Source: Aquila chrysaetos chrysaetos (taxonomy: Eukaryota; Chordata; Aves; Accipitriformes; Accipitridae). From it: a DNA stretch of 64,000 nt. Below the pieces are notes generated by a model that saw nothing but the letters and a program-made list of their open reading frames with translations, did no database searches and was not told the origin of the DNA. The position numbers and the translations under genes were made by a program. Within the stretch, counting starts at the first letter, position 1; every line of letters begins with the position of its first letter. The stretch is taken from assembly GCF_900496995.4 (NCBI RefSeq), contig NC_054457.1:434001-498000 (forward strand), written 5' to 3'. This document shows, piece by piece, positions 46,024 through 56,544 of the stretch.

Positions 46024-46360
46024 TTTCTCTAACACAAAGCAGGGGGGTCTGCGTCCTGAGAGGGTCACAACTTAACAACAAATTCCCCCTATTTGCTCTC
46101 AGAAGGGCACACTTCAAAGTTACAGACCAACACAAAGGAGGGGGTTACTTCCTGAGAGGGTCCCACAGTAGTACCAAATTCCCCCTTTTCACTCTCAGAA
46201 GGACACACTTCAAAGTTACACGCTAACTCAAAGGATGGGGTTACGTCCTGAGAGGGCCACACATGAGTATCCAAATTCCCCCTATTCACTCCCAGGAGCC
46301 AGACTGCACATTAACACAAAAATTCCACAACAAAGTAGTACAGCACTCTCATCTCTGGGG

Positions 46361-46378
46361 ATCCTGTCCGTGACGCCA
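46361..46378 (-). other. Primer-binding site candidate of ERV3
   Basis: TGGCGTCACGGACAGGAT on the minus strand, 10 nt from the LTR end at 46389. The TGG start fits a tRNA CCA tail, but I could not identify the tRNA. Confidence 0.55.
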
Positions 46379-46388
46379 ATTTAAAAAA

Positions 46389-46951
46389 TGTCCCAATCCA
46401 ATATCGGGGAGGGTTCTTAAATGATCCCAAGAGCGAGATTAAGACACAAACGAGGTCAGATGCCGTACAACCTTACAAGTTTTATTTCCTATAACAACTG
46501 ATAATAGCGACAGGACAGAGGGAAGAAGAAAGGAAAAAGAGGCAGACCTAAGCAAGAAAACGGGAGAGATGCAGCAAGACTAGTTATCACCACCACGAAG
46601 CCAGCAACGTCCCGTTGACTCGGTCTCGGTGCAGGTGATGGGGGTCCAAGTTCCAGGTTGCAGCAGACAGACGACGATGACAAGTCCCAGTTTCAAGCGC
46701 TGATTATCAATCCCTTGCAGTTCCTTTCAGTTCCTTTTTCCAGTCCCTTGCAGTTCCTTTTTCGAGGGAGGAGTACGCAGTTTTTCCAAAGAGTTCAGCC
46801 ATTCCCACAGAGACTGCTAGCTTCAGGCGGATATGGTGATTTCTTCAGGGCCTTCAGCACGTACTCCCCACAGCAACAGGATGCTGAGGCTAGCAAATGG
46901 TCAGCAAAGTCGAGACAAATATAGTCCAACAGTCTCTTACAGTCTCTTACA
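46389..46951 (-). mobile_element. ERV3 5' LTR
   Basis: 563 bp from TGTAAGAGACTG (46951) to ...GGATTGGGACA (46389) on the minus strand, with AATAAA at 46481-46486. Its 3' half resembles the type B solo LTRs at 47305-47958 and 58106-58806, so ERV3 is a member of the family that produced them. Confidence 0.88.
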
Positions 46952-47262
46952 CCATCACATGTAACGGTTACTTGGGAAGACAAACACCATCACTCTGAAC
47001 GTCCCCTGCTTCCTTCTTCTTCTCCCAGCTTTTATTGCTGAGCATGACGTCATATGGTCTGGAATATCCCTTTGGTTGGTTGGGGTCAGCTGTCCCAGCT
47101 GTGTCCCCTCCTAACTTCTTGTGCACCCCCAGCCTACTTGCTGGTGGGGTGGTGTGAGAAACAGAAAAGGCCTTGACTCTGTGTAAGCACTGCTCAGCAG
47201 TATCTAAAACATCCCTGTATATTCAAGCTGTTTCCAGCACAAATCCAAAACATAGCCCATAC

Positions 47263-48444
47263 TGTTGTCCCAAAATGGGGTTCATCACCCGCTGTGCGAA
47301 GATCTGTAAGAGACTGAATTGTTATCTTGAACCATTTGCCTCAAAGATTGTTAGGTGTGAGGGACTGGGCTGTCATCTCAAGGAACTGTGAACTGCTTAT
47401 CTCGAGCCCTTTGTCTCCAAGATGGCCTGTTTAAGCAGGACACTCCTCTGTCCATAAGGATGATTACCAGGCCATTGAGGCATCCAGGGGAGGAAACGGG
47501 CTGGAGCTGATAAGATACTGGTTTCTGGTGTTGATCACGCGAAGGTCGTGTGATAGACGAAACCTGCAGCGCATGACATCATCGAAATATGCCCTATAAA
47601 AACCCATAGAGACAAGCTGTGGGGGCCGCCTTCATCACCAAAGAATTGAAGATTGACCACCAATGGGACGCCGCTGGATCCATGGTGGTGACCGTCCTTG
47701 CAACTCCCACCACCGACTGCTTGCCTGAGGACCAACGGGATGCCGCTGGATCTGCAGTGGTGACTATCCTAGCAATCCTATCCCAACAGCTTGCTTAATT
47801 TCTACCTTTTCTTCCATTCTATCCTATCGCCACCATTTTCCACTTTTGATACTTTTGATAATAAAAGCTCTTTTGACTATACGGCATTTGACCTTGTTTG
47901 TGTTTTAATCTTGCTCTTGGGATCATATCGAAACCTTCCCTGACATTGGATCGGGACAAGAGCCAATAACACACAGAGCCGAGATTTGTTTATTTCATGT
48001 CTGCGCAGAGATGGGTGCTAGGTGGTAACTCCACAAAGCTAGCACACACTTGAAATGCAAACAGGGTCTTTATATATACACATCAGGATCAAGGAAAAAG
48101 TGGTAACAAAATACATGATTGGTTACAAACAATTTATATAACAAAAGTACTTCTACACATGTCTAAATAATTACCTAACTCATTATATTAAGGTGGTCTT
48201 ACATTTACATACTCATTATGCACAAGTGGGTGTCATTTTTAATATTAAAATCAAGCTAGCTTAGCTAAGGTCACACTTTTTTTGACACTGCTCCGGAACT
48301 GGGCGCCTGTGATATAAATCAGAAGTAAGGCAATAGCATTGACAGAACCTCATTGTTTCACCTCCTTGCTTCAATGGATTCAATGTAGGGAACCTTCCAT
48401 TCTTGTTCCTATGGTTTCAATAACAGATTGTCCTTCTGACATCA
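47263..48444 (-). mobile_element. ERV4 3' LTR, split by a nested LTR
   Basis: The pieces 47263-47304 and 47964-48444 add to 523 bp, against 522 bp for the 5' LTR. The polypurine tract (AAAGAGGGGAATT on the minus strand) lies at 48445-48457. Confidence 0.93.
47305..47958 (+). mobile_element. Solo LTR type B (ERV3-like family) inside the ERV4 3' LTR
   Basis: 654 bp, TGTAAGAGAC ... GGATCGGGACA, flanked by AGATC (47300-47304) and AGAGC (47959-47963), a 5-bp duplication with one change. The uninterrupted site is seen in the 5' LTR near 54420 (AAAGAGCCG). It is antisense to ERV4. Confidence 0.9.
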
Positions 48445-48458
48445 AATTCCCCTCTTTG

Positions 48459-49403
48459 AGACTTAAGGATATGTTTCACATTTCCCATATGTCTCACCTT
48501 CAGATACCTTTTTTTCTGTCTTTTAAAAAAAGAGATCATCCTCTAATTTATTCACCATTATCTGCTGAGGTTTTCTGATTTTCATTGTTTGCTTACACAA
48601 GTCTGTACATAGAGGCAAACATTGGATCATATAGCAGCATAATACTAGGACCATTATTATCATGATGATTATCACGAAGAGTTGTTTTAGCCAGTTTAGA
48701 TTGGGTAACTGTCCTGGTTTTGGCTGGGATAGAGTTAATTTTATTCCTAGTAGCTGGTATAGTGTTATGTTTTGGATTCAGCATGAGAAGAATGTTGATA
48801 ACACACTGATGTTTTCAGTTGCTGCTAAGTAGCATTTAGACTAAGTCAAGGATTTTTCAGCTTCTCATGCCCAGCCAGCAAGAAGGCTGGAGGGGCACAA
48901 GAAGTTGGGAGGGGACATAGCCAGGACAGCTGACCCAAAGTGGCCAAAGGGGTATTCCGTACCACATGACGCCATGCCTAGTATACAAACTGGGTGGAGT
49001 GGGGCTGGGGGGGTGGATTGCTTCTCGGGAACTAACTGGGCATCGGTCAGCGAGCGGTGAGCAATTGCACTGTGCATCACTTGTTTTGTATATTCCAATC
49101 CTTTTATTAGTATTATTGTCATTTTATTATTGTTATTCTTATCATTATTAGTTTCTTCCTTTCTGTCCTGTTAAACTGTTCTTATCTCAACCCACAAGTT
49201 TTACTTTTTTTTTCCCGCTTCCCTCCCCCATCCCACTGGGTGGGGGTAGTGAGTGAGCAGCTGCGTGGTGCTTAGTTGCTGGCTGGAGTTAAACCACGAC
49301 AGTAACCAAGAAGTTAACCAGGAAAAATCTGTACCTTCTCTCTCGTGGAACTGGGATGCCAAATTCTTTTAATTTCTGAAAAGAACAAAAAGTATATAAC
49401 CCT
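48459..49403 (-). pseudogene. env: ERV4 env remnant (TM C-terminus)
   Basis: Only the end of env remains. A membrane-proximal segment with Trp (49307-49403) is split by the solo LTR at 48710-49301. Then come a hydrophobic transmembrane stretch rich in Ile, Met and Val (about 48620-48700) and a Cys-containing cytoplasmic tail. SU and the TM ectodomain are deleted. Confidence 0.7.
48710..49301 (+). mobile_element. ERVL-like solo LTR inside ERV4 env
   Basis: 592 bp, TGTCCTGGTT ... AACCACGACA, with a perfect GTAAC duplication (48705-48709 and 49302-49306). Very similar to the LTRs of the ERVL provirus at 55843-62619. Confidence 0.95.
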
Positions 49404-50786
49404 TCATTTTATAACAAGGTTGCGCGACAATGTAATCTTTAACGGTCCCGCCGAGACAGCTCTCCATTCATCCTTAGCTTCTGGCGGAGGGGCTGGCTTG
49501 ACCTGCGTGTAGTGGATCCAAGAGCTGATTCTCTCCACCTTCACCACTGTATAGATAGGCAACAGGACGATGTAAGGTCCTTTCCACTTCTCCTTTAGCA
49601 GCTCAGTCTTTCCAAGTGCGAATATAAACCGAATCTCCAGGATGAAAATTGTGCACTGGTGAGTCCAGAGGCAGCGGAGCTCACTGATTGAGATGCCTAT
49701 GTAAAGATGATAATATGCACGAGAGAGACAACAATTAATCTTGTAACATTCCCTCCCCTTTAATACACATTTGATCATTCCAAATTCCTATGCTATTGAC
49801 TGGGTACGGTTTCCCATATAGTATTTCAAAAGGACTTACCCCTTCCCTAACTCGGGGAGTGATTCTAACTCTCATCAAAGCTATTGGTAATACATCTACC
49901 CGTTTGAATTGAGCTTCCTGGCACAGTTTTGAAATTTGCCTTTTAAGGGTTTGGTTCATCTTTTCCACTTTTCCACTTGACTGAGGTCTCCAAGGGGTAT
50001 GTAAATCCCACTTAAATTGAAGGAATTTAGATACTCCTTGGACTACTTCCAAAACAAAATGAGGCCCATTGTCAGAAGATATTCCTTCAAGAATTCTGAA
50101 TCTTGGAATTATTTCTTTTAATAGTGCTTTAATGACCTCTCTAGCTCGATTGGTGTGGCGAGGGAAAGCCTCGGGCCAACCTGAAAAGGTAGCAACTAAA
50201 ACGAGTAGATACCTGTACTGTCTACATTTTGGTAACTCAGAGAAATCTATTTGCCAGTGCTCCCCAGGAATTATCCCCCTCTTCATTTCACCAGCGGGTG
50301 GTCTTCTTTGTATTTTGGGATTATTGACACAGCAAATTCGACATCTTCTTACTATTATATCCGCAATTGTCTGCACTTTTGGTCCTATGGAGTATCTTTT
50401 AACACTACTTATCATGGCATCTGCTCCCATATGAGTTTCTTCATGTAATCTTTTAAGGAGAGCTTCCATCATTTTGGCTGTGATGAGAACCTGTCGATCC
50501 AAAGTCATCCACCATCCTTTGGTACTTTTTGAGCATTTTAACCTTTCTGCCAGTTGATTTTCCTTCTCAGAATATTGAGGGGGCTTCATGTTAATTCTTT
50601 TATCGGGTACCAAAGCTCTGATTACTTGATCACGCAGTGCCGCTCTTTTGGCTGCCAAATTGGCCTTTCTATTTCCCTGGATTATTTCTCCTTGTCCTCT
50701 TTGGTGGGCTCTGCAATGAATTATGGCTACTTCTTTTGGTTTTGAAACTGCATGTAACAATTTCAAGATTTCTTGTTCATTTCAAT
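49404..50786 (-). pseudogene. pol: ERV4 RNase H end and integrase
   Basis: The end of RNase H (VAIIHCRAHQRG, NRKANLAAKRAA; the Asp expected after NRKA is Asn/Leu-like here) leads into integrase. Integrase has an HHCC site (HEETH, CRICC) and the DDE triad in WQIDFSEL, SSDNGPHF and GKVEKMN. The C-terminal domain (LKEKWKGPYIVLL) is in another frame (49778-49404). The core catalytic residues are intact, but the frame is broken near 49740 and upstream near 50770. Confidence 0.9.
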
Positions 50787-50822
50787 ATTTCTTCTGGTCC
50801 CTTTATAGCATCATATAATGGT

Positions 50823-51127
50823 TTAGCTATTAATCCAAAGTTCGGGATCCAAATACAACAAAATCCAGCCATCCCCCCAAAAACCCCTTAATTGTCTTTT
50901 CAGTTTTGGTACTGCAATCCTACATATAGTCTCTTTTCTTTCTATTCCAAGTTCTCTTTGTCCTTTTGATACTTCAAAGCCCAGATACTGAACTTTTTCC
51001 TTTGCTATCTGAGCCTTTTTCTTGGAAACTCTGTATCTTGCCAATCCCAGATAGTTTGACAAGCTAATTGTTGCCTTCAAACAACTTTCCTCAGTGTCAG
51101 CTCCTATTAGTATATCATCAACATATT
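50823..51127 (-). pseudogene. pol: ERV4 RT, segment after the nested LTR F
   Basis: It begins with the catalytic YVDDILIGADTEESC directly beside LTR F and continues through RVSKKKAQI and YLGFEVSKGQR. It then loses frame near 50823. Confidence 0.88.
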
Positions 51128-51707
51128 TGTGGTGGGTTGACCCTGGCTGGGTGCCAGGTGCCCACCAAAGCCGCTCTATCATTCCCCCTCCTCAGCTGGA
51201 CAGGGGAGAGAAAATATAACAAAAGGCTCGTGGGTCAAGATAAGGACAGCTTAATAAAGTGAAAGCAAAGGTCGCGCGCGACAGCAAAGAAAAACAAATG
51301 ATGTTATTCTCTACTTCCCATCAGCAGGCGATGTCTAGCCACTTCCTGGGAAGCAGGGCTTCAGTACGCGTGGTGGTTGCTCCGGAAGACAAAAATGCCC
51401 CCCTTCCGTCTCCCTTTACTTAGCTTTTATATCTGAGCTGACGTCATATGGTATGGAATATCTGTTTGGTTAGTTTAGGTCAGCTGTCCTGGCTATGTCC
51501 CCTCCCAAGATCTTGCCCTGCCCCAGCCTGCCATTGAGGGGGGGGGTGGAAATGTTGGAGAGACAGCCTTGATGCTGTGCCAGCACTGCTCAGCAGTAGC
51601 CCAAACACTGGTGTGTTATCAACACCTTTCTAGATACCAATACAGAGCACAGCACTACGAGGGCTGCTATGGGGAGAATTAACTCCATCTCAGCCAGACC
51701 CAATACA
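51128..51707 (-). mobile_element. Solo LTR type F inside ERV4 RT
   Basis: 580 bp, with a perfect ATATT duplication (51123-51127 and 51708-51712). Same length and highly similar to 29400-29979. It interrupts RT just before the YVDD codons. Confidence 0.94.
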
Positions 51708-52559
51708 ATATTGTAACAAGGTCACATAGTCATTGTTACCTCGCCATTGTTCCGATTCTTTCGCCAATACATTACCAAACAGGGTAGGGCTGTTTTTAAA
51801 TCCTTGTAGGAGTACAGTCCAACACAGACAGCTGCATTTTTCTCCCTGTTGTGGGGCTCTCCCATTCAAAGGCGAAAATCATTTGGCTTGGTTTGTCCAC
51901 TGGGATACAAAAGAAGGCATCTTTTAGATCCAAGACAGTAAAATAAGTGTTTGATTTATCGCTCTCAAATCCTGTACCAGTCTGTATTCCTGAGAATGAG
52001 GCTTCTTTACAGGTAAAATAGGAGTATTAAATTCAGATTGACATTCTATGAGCAATCCATATTGCATAAAAACAGTTATCAAAGGCTCTAATCCTTTGCG
52101 TGCTTCCAGCCTAATAGGGTACTGATTTACCATTACTGGACCTGCCCCTGGTTTGAGCTTGATTTTGATCGGGATCACATTCTTGGCTTTACCTGGCATC
52201 TTTGAGGCCCATACCAGAGGAATTACTGCATTCAATACCATGTCCGGAATGTTGTCTCCAGGTTCTTCTGAGATTTCATTCATCAGTAAACAGAGTTGAG
52301 CTCTCCATGCTGTTTCTCGAGGAATGTGCAGCTGTACAGAATTCTCAGAGAAGGTTATTTGAGCATTAAGCTTGCATAACAAATCTCGTCCCAAGAGTGG
52401 AAGGGAGCGTTCAGGCATATATAGAAACTCATGAGTTAATTTAGTGTCTCCAGTCATACACTCCATAGGTTGTAAAAACTGGCCGCAAGGTTCTAATACC
52501 ATCACAGTAACATTCTTGTCTGGCTCCTTTTTTTCCTTGTTGGGGCATTCATTCTTCAA
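51708..52559 (-). pseudogene. pol: ERV4 nucleocapsid end, damaged protease and N-terminal RT
   Basis: The frame 52559-51924 starts in the zinc knuckle (HLKNECPN). It continues into protease, where the LVDTGA active-site segment is missing while the LLGRDLLCKL block remains. RT fingers follow (YPIRLEARKGL, TPILPVKK). After a break near 51930, RT continues in another frame (FTVLDLKDAFF, LLQGFKNSP) to the LTR F junction. The lost catalytic Asp makes the protease inactive. No gag-pol stop is preserved. Confidence 0.87.
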
Positions 52560-53970
52560 ATGCCCTTGCCTGCAAATAGCACATTGATTTAGACCTAAGA
52601 GAGGACCCCTTCATGCCCTGGCTTTTTGCCTTTATCCCCACGGCCTTGGCCTCCTCCCCTTTTTCCTCTCCCCCTCTTCTCTATCTACTATTGCTGCCGC
52701 TAACAGAGAGGCTTCTAATTTCATTTTTGCTTGTTCTCTCTTTTCTTTCTTCTCCTCTCTGTTATTATACACTTTATAGGCAATTTCATTTAATTGTGAA
52801 ATAGACATTCCTTCTGCCCCATCCACCTTTTGCAACTTTTTTCTTATGTCTTGGGAGGACTGACCCATCAACAGCATATTAAACAGCCTTCGATTGGCTT
52901 CTTCCTCCAGATTTAAATCCGTCCACTTCTTAGCTACCTTACACAGCCTCTCATAAAAGGCTGAGGGGTTTTCATCAGGCTCTTGTCTCACTTCATATAG
53001 TTTGGACAAATTTTTGGGTTTAGGGACCCCATATTGTATTCCATATAATATCAAGTGTTGATACAGCTTCAATTTAGTTTTTCCAAATCCAGTATTTGGG
53101 TCCCATCCCGGATCTTCCCTTAAAGGTAAGTATTGATTAGGATCTTCCTGCCTATTTCTTTTTTTCCCTTCCTCTTTTGCCCTATCTAGCACCATTCTTT
53201 TTTCCTCTGCAGTAAAAAAAGGTGTTCAATAAAGCTTGCATGTCTCCCCAATTAGGGTTATGAGTTAACATAATAGTTTCTAAAAGTTGATACATCCCTT
53301 CGGGGTTTTCTCGATATGAACCAACAGACTGTTTCCAATTTAACAGACCGGAGGTAGTAAATGGAACATGTACAAAAACTGGTAAACCCTCTGCCCCCAC
53401 TGCTTGCCTTAAAGGCGCTTGTATTACTGGCTGAGTTTGTCCTCATGTTTGGCTTGAAATAGGACTAAAATTTTCATTCCCCATTTGTCCCCTTTTCCCA
53501 CTCATTGCTTTATTATCCTTATCTTTTTCCTTGTCGGTTTCTGTATTATAAGGAGGTGGGGGAGGGGGAACCAAAACCTGTACATCTTTTTGTTTATTCT
53601 CCCCACAACATATAACTCCTTGCTTTTTCTCTTTCTCCTCTATACACGGCATCAGCATATCTCCCCACAATTTACACTTCTTCTCAATATCCGGGTTTCT
53701 ATACAAAGTCATGAAGGCATCAACATATGGAACTTCATCCCATTTTCCCAATTGGTGACAAAACAACATCAATTGCAATACCGTATTAAATTGTAAAGAT
53801 CCATTTTCTGGCCACCGCTCCCCATCATCCCATTTATAATTTGGCCACCATTGATTACAATAACTTTTCATTTTAACTTTAGTCATTGGATCTCCCCAAA
53901 ACTTACTCCAATTTTTCAAAATACACCCCAAAGGGCTACAGGGAGGAATTGTGGATTGGCCTGATCCCAT
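52560..53970 (-). pseudogene. gag: ERV4 gag, frameshifted
   Basis: The start is taken at ATG 53970 (MGSGQS, myristoylation-type) rather than the ATG three codons upstream. Matrix (SYCNQWWPNY), a Pro-rich linker with a PPPPPPY late-domain motif (near 53560), capsid in two frames (break near 53195) with the major-homology-like ENPSAFYERL and GQSSQDIRKKLQ, and a Lys/Glu-rich coiled coil follow. The zinc knuckle reads CX2CX3HX4C, one residue short of the usual spacing. PPxY recruits host ubiquitin ligases for budding in related viruses. Confidence 0.9.
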
Positions 53971-54362
53971 TTTCACCAAATATCCAGATTATTAATTATT
54001 TGCTGTCTCTGACCCCCCTGGTCAGTAATTCCCCTTGTGCGCACTCGGCTCTGACCCCAATTTGTCAGTAAAGGCAATCTTTTCCCCTGTTGCCAAGCAT
54101 CTATGTGCAAATTTATAATCCTCTGCGGAAGCTATTAAATGAATTTAAATTAAATTTAATACTCACCAATCCAGAAATTCACCCCCCTTTCACCCTTGTA
54201 CAAATGTCTCTGTTCAGCATTGCAACTTTGAGTTGCTCGTCGCCCCGACTTTGGAGAGAACCTGGAGGAGTCCCCGATCAATAGGTCAGTGCGCGCTGGA
54301 GCTCTGTCCGGTCCGGTCCGCTGTCGGGGACGACAAGACGATCCGGGCAAGGCCTTATGGCT

Positions 54363-54380
54363 GTCCCATCTGGGTCGCCA
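54363..54380 (-). other. Primer-binding site of ERV4 (tRNA-Arg(CCG)-like)
   Basis: TGGCGACCCAGATGGGAC on the minus strand, 3 nt from the LTR. It matches the 3' end of tRNA-Arg(CCG), as I recall it, at 18 of 18 positions. Confidence 0.8.
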
Positions 54381-54383
54381 AAA

Positions 54384-54905
54384 TGTTGTCCCAAAAAGGA
54401 ATTCTTCACCCGGTGTGCAAAGAGCCGATAACACAGAGTCAAGATATTTGTTTATTTCATGTCTGCGCAGAGATGGGTGCTAGGTGGTAACTCCACAAAG
54501 CTAGCACACACTTGAAATGCAAACAGGGTCTTTATACATACACATCAGGATCAAGGAAAAAGTGGTAACAAAATACATGATTGGTTACAAACAATTTATA
54601 TAACAAAAGTACTTCTACACATGTCTAAATAATTACCTAACTCATTATATTAAGGTGGTCTTACATTTACATACTCATTATGCACAAGTGGGTGTCATTT
54701 TTAATATTAAAATCAAGCTAGCTTAGCTAAGGTCACACTTTTTTTGACACTGCTCCGGAACTGGGCGCCTGTGATATAAATCAGAAGTAAGGCAATAGCA
54801 TTGACAGAACCTCATTGTTTCACCTCCTTGCTTCAATGGATTCAATGTAGGGACCTTCCATTCTTGTTCCTATGGTTTCAATAACAGATTGTCCTTCTGA
54901 CATCA
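54384..54905 (-). mobile_element. ERV4 5' LTR
   Basis: 522 bp, TGATGTCAGAAGG (54905) to ...TTGGGACAACA (54384) on the minus strand, with AATAAA near 54450. Confidence 0.94.
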
Positions 54906-54990
54906 ATACCAGCTACTATGAAGAAAATTAACTCTATTCCAGCCAAAACCAGCACACGCATATATTTCTCCATCAAGTCAAAACATACAT

Positions 54991-55454
54991 TGTCGCACTT
55001 TCTCCGCTGTGACAATCTAGGGAAAACGACACATCGCCAGGGACTCGCCCTGGGGAGAAAACGGACCAACACAGATACTGTGGATCAAACGATTTCTCCG
55101 TTTATTAACTGCGCAACACTCGGTTATATATGTTTCTAGTATCTACTCACGCATAAGCCGTTTGTTGATTGGTTAACATGTGCCGTTCACGCGCTTAAAC
55201 AATAGTCTAATTGGATAAAGTCTTCTAATCACGCAAATAGTTTCCTCCACCTGCATGCTGTCTTGCACTCTGTCTTCAGTCACGTCGCCCTCCCGTTATC
55301 AGTCACGTACGCCGGACCTTGTTCTACTTTTTGTGCATTCTTCAGCAAGCTCATAATAATTGTGTCTTTGTGCAGTTAGCAAACTTACAACAACAGTTGT
55401 GCCTTGTGCAGTTTCCTTCGTCCTCCCACAATTTCTCCCACAAATTCTCCTACA
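54991..55454 (-). mobile_element. Class II-like solo LTR with 6-bp target duplication
   Basis: 464 bp, TGTAGGAGAA ... GTGCGACA on the minus strand, with perfect ATACAT duplications at 54985-54990 and 55455-55460. AATAAA at 55101-55106 and a TATATAA box at 55124-55130 (both read on minus). Unrelated in sequence to the other two 6-bp-duplication LTRs. Confidence 0.9.
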
Positions 55455-55460
55455 ATACAT

Positions 55461-55799
55461 GGAATATCTCAATCCATAATAGACCCCAAATATTGCAAAT
55501 TCACCAGAAGAGCTATCCTTCTTTAAATACCTCCAAAATTTGATGCTAAAGACACATACTGGAAAAAGATATTTTAAAGAACTTGTGATTTTCCTCCTGA
55601 TGTGTACTGTGAGCGATTTCTAAGTCAAGTCTTTGTTGTACAAAGACAGATGTCTGAAATTAAGCGTTTATATGGTAAAATGAAAAATAGAACAACAGCC
55701 TCCAAAAAAATCATACTTTTCAAAAACATCCCAACTACACTCCCCTTCTTGTGACGTGCTTTAAAGAAGCTCTAAAAAGCCAGACAGGGTCCTTGATTT
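55461..55799. other. Unassigned interval
   Basis: No gene or repeat recognised. Confidence 0.5.
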
Positions 55800-55843
55800 C
55801 CCAATTATCTTGTGCTCAACAAGGACAAACACAAGAAGCCCAT
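55800..55843. repeat. 44-bp direct repeat, left flank of the ERVL provirus
   Basis: It matches 62624-62667 in about 42 of 44 positions. The two copies bracket the provirus. Confidence 0.85.
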
Positions 55844-56423
55844 GGTTTCGGCTGGGAGCGAGTAAATTTTCTTCCTAGTAGCTGGTATAGTGTTATGTTT
55901 TGGATTCAGCATGAGAAGAATGTTGATAACACACTGATGTTTTCAGTTGCTGCTAAGCAGCATTTAGACTAAGTCAAGGATTTTTCAGCTTCTCGTGCCC
56001 AGCCAGCAAGAAGGCTGGAGGGGCACAAGAAGTTGGGAGGGGACACAGCCAGGACAGCGGACCCAAACTGGCCAAAGGGGTATTCCATACCATGTGATGT
56101 CATGCCTAGTATACAAACTGGGGGGAGTTGGCCTGGGGGGATAGCCGCTTGGGAACTAAATGGGCGTCAGTTGGTGAGTGGTGAGCAATTGCATTGTGCA
56201 TCACTTGTTTTGTATATTCCAACCCTTTTATTAGTATTATTGTCATTTTATTGTTATTCTTATCATTATTAGTTTCTTCCTTTCTGTCCTGTTAAACTGT
56301 TCTTATCTCAACTCATGAGTTTTACCTTTTTCCTTCCGATTCTCTCCCCCATCCCACTGGGTGGGGGGAAGTGAGTGAGCAGCTGCGTGGTGCTTAGTTG
56401 CCGGCTGGGGTTAAACCACAACA
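55843..56423 (+). mobile_element. ERVL 5' LTR
   Basis: 581 bp ending ...AACCACAACA. The 5' terminus is truncated by about five bases relative to the 3' LTR. Confidence 0.92.
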
Positions 56424-56431
56424 GTCCTTTT

Positions 56432-56449
56432 TGCCACCCAACATGGGGC
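56432..56449 (+). other. Primer-binding site of the ERVL provirus (tRNA-Lys-like)
   Basis: TGCCACCCAACATGGGGC resembles the tRNA-Lys(CTT)-type site TGGCGCCCAACGTGGGGC in 15 of 18 positions. It lies 8 nt after the LTR. Confidence 0.6.
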
Positions 56450-56544
56450 ACGAAGGGTTGAGATAACAACAGATCTGACCAGAGTGTGTTAAAACAAATT
56501 TGTTACAGGCATTCATTATATTAGTTCAATAGTCGCTGGTCAGA

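Larger units (their letters stand above)
40835..46951 (-). mobile_element. ERV3: ERVL-like provirus inserted in LTR A
   Basis: The 6117-bp insertion has a perfect CCATC duplication (40830-40834 and 46952-46956). Minus-strand order: 5' LTR (46951-46389), PBS, gag, protease, RT, RNase H (split by a nested LTR E), integrase up to its first catalytic Asp, then only the last 33 bp of the 3' LTR. The integrase core, 3' end and most of the 3' LTR are deleted although both outer termini are exact. Confidence 0.93.
47263..54905 (-). mobile_element. ERV4: gammaretrovirus-like provirus inserted in LTR A
   Basis: The 7643-bp insertion has a perfect 4-bp ATAC duplication (47259-47262 and 54906-54909) and both LTRs. 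Minus-strand order: 5' LTR (54905-54384), tRNA-Arg PBS, gag, damaged protease, RT, RNase H, integrase, an env remnant limited to the end of TM, polypurine tract, 3' LTR. Three solo LTRs are nested in it (47305, 48710, 51128). Apart from changes clustered near the U5 end the two LTRs look almost identical, which suggests a fairly young insertion. Confidence 0.94.
40595..54956 (-). mobile_element. ERVL-like solo LTR, type A, split into three pieces by two proviruses
   Basis: The pieces are 40595-40834, 46957-47262 and 54910-54956 (240 + 306 + 47 = 593 bp), matching the 591- and 592-bp intact LTRs at 7115-7705 and 48710-49301. On the minus strand it starts TGTGCTGG (54956) and ends ...AACTATGACA (40595). 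The outermost flanks CACAT (40590-40594) and CGCAT (54957-54961) are a 5-bp duplication with one change. ERV3 and ERV4 sit between the pieces. Confidence 0.92.
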
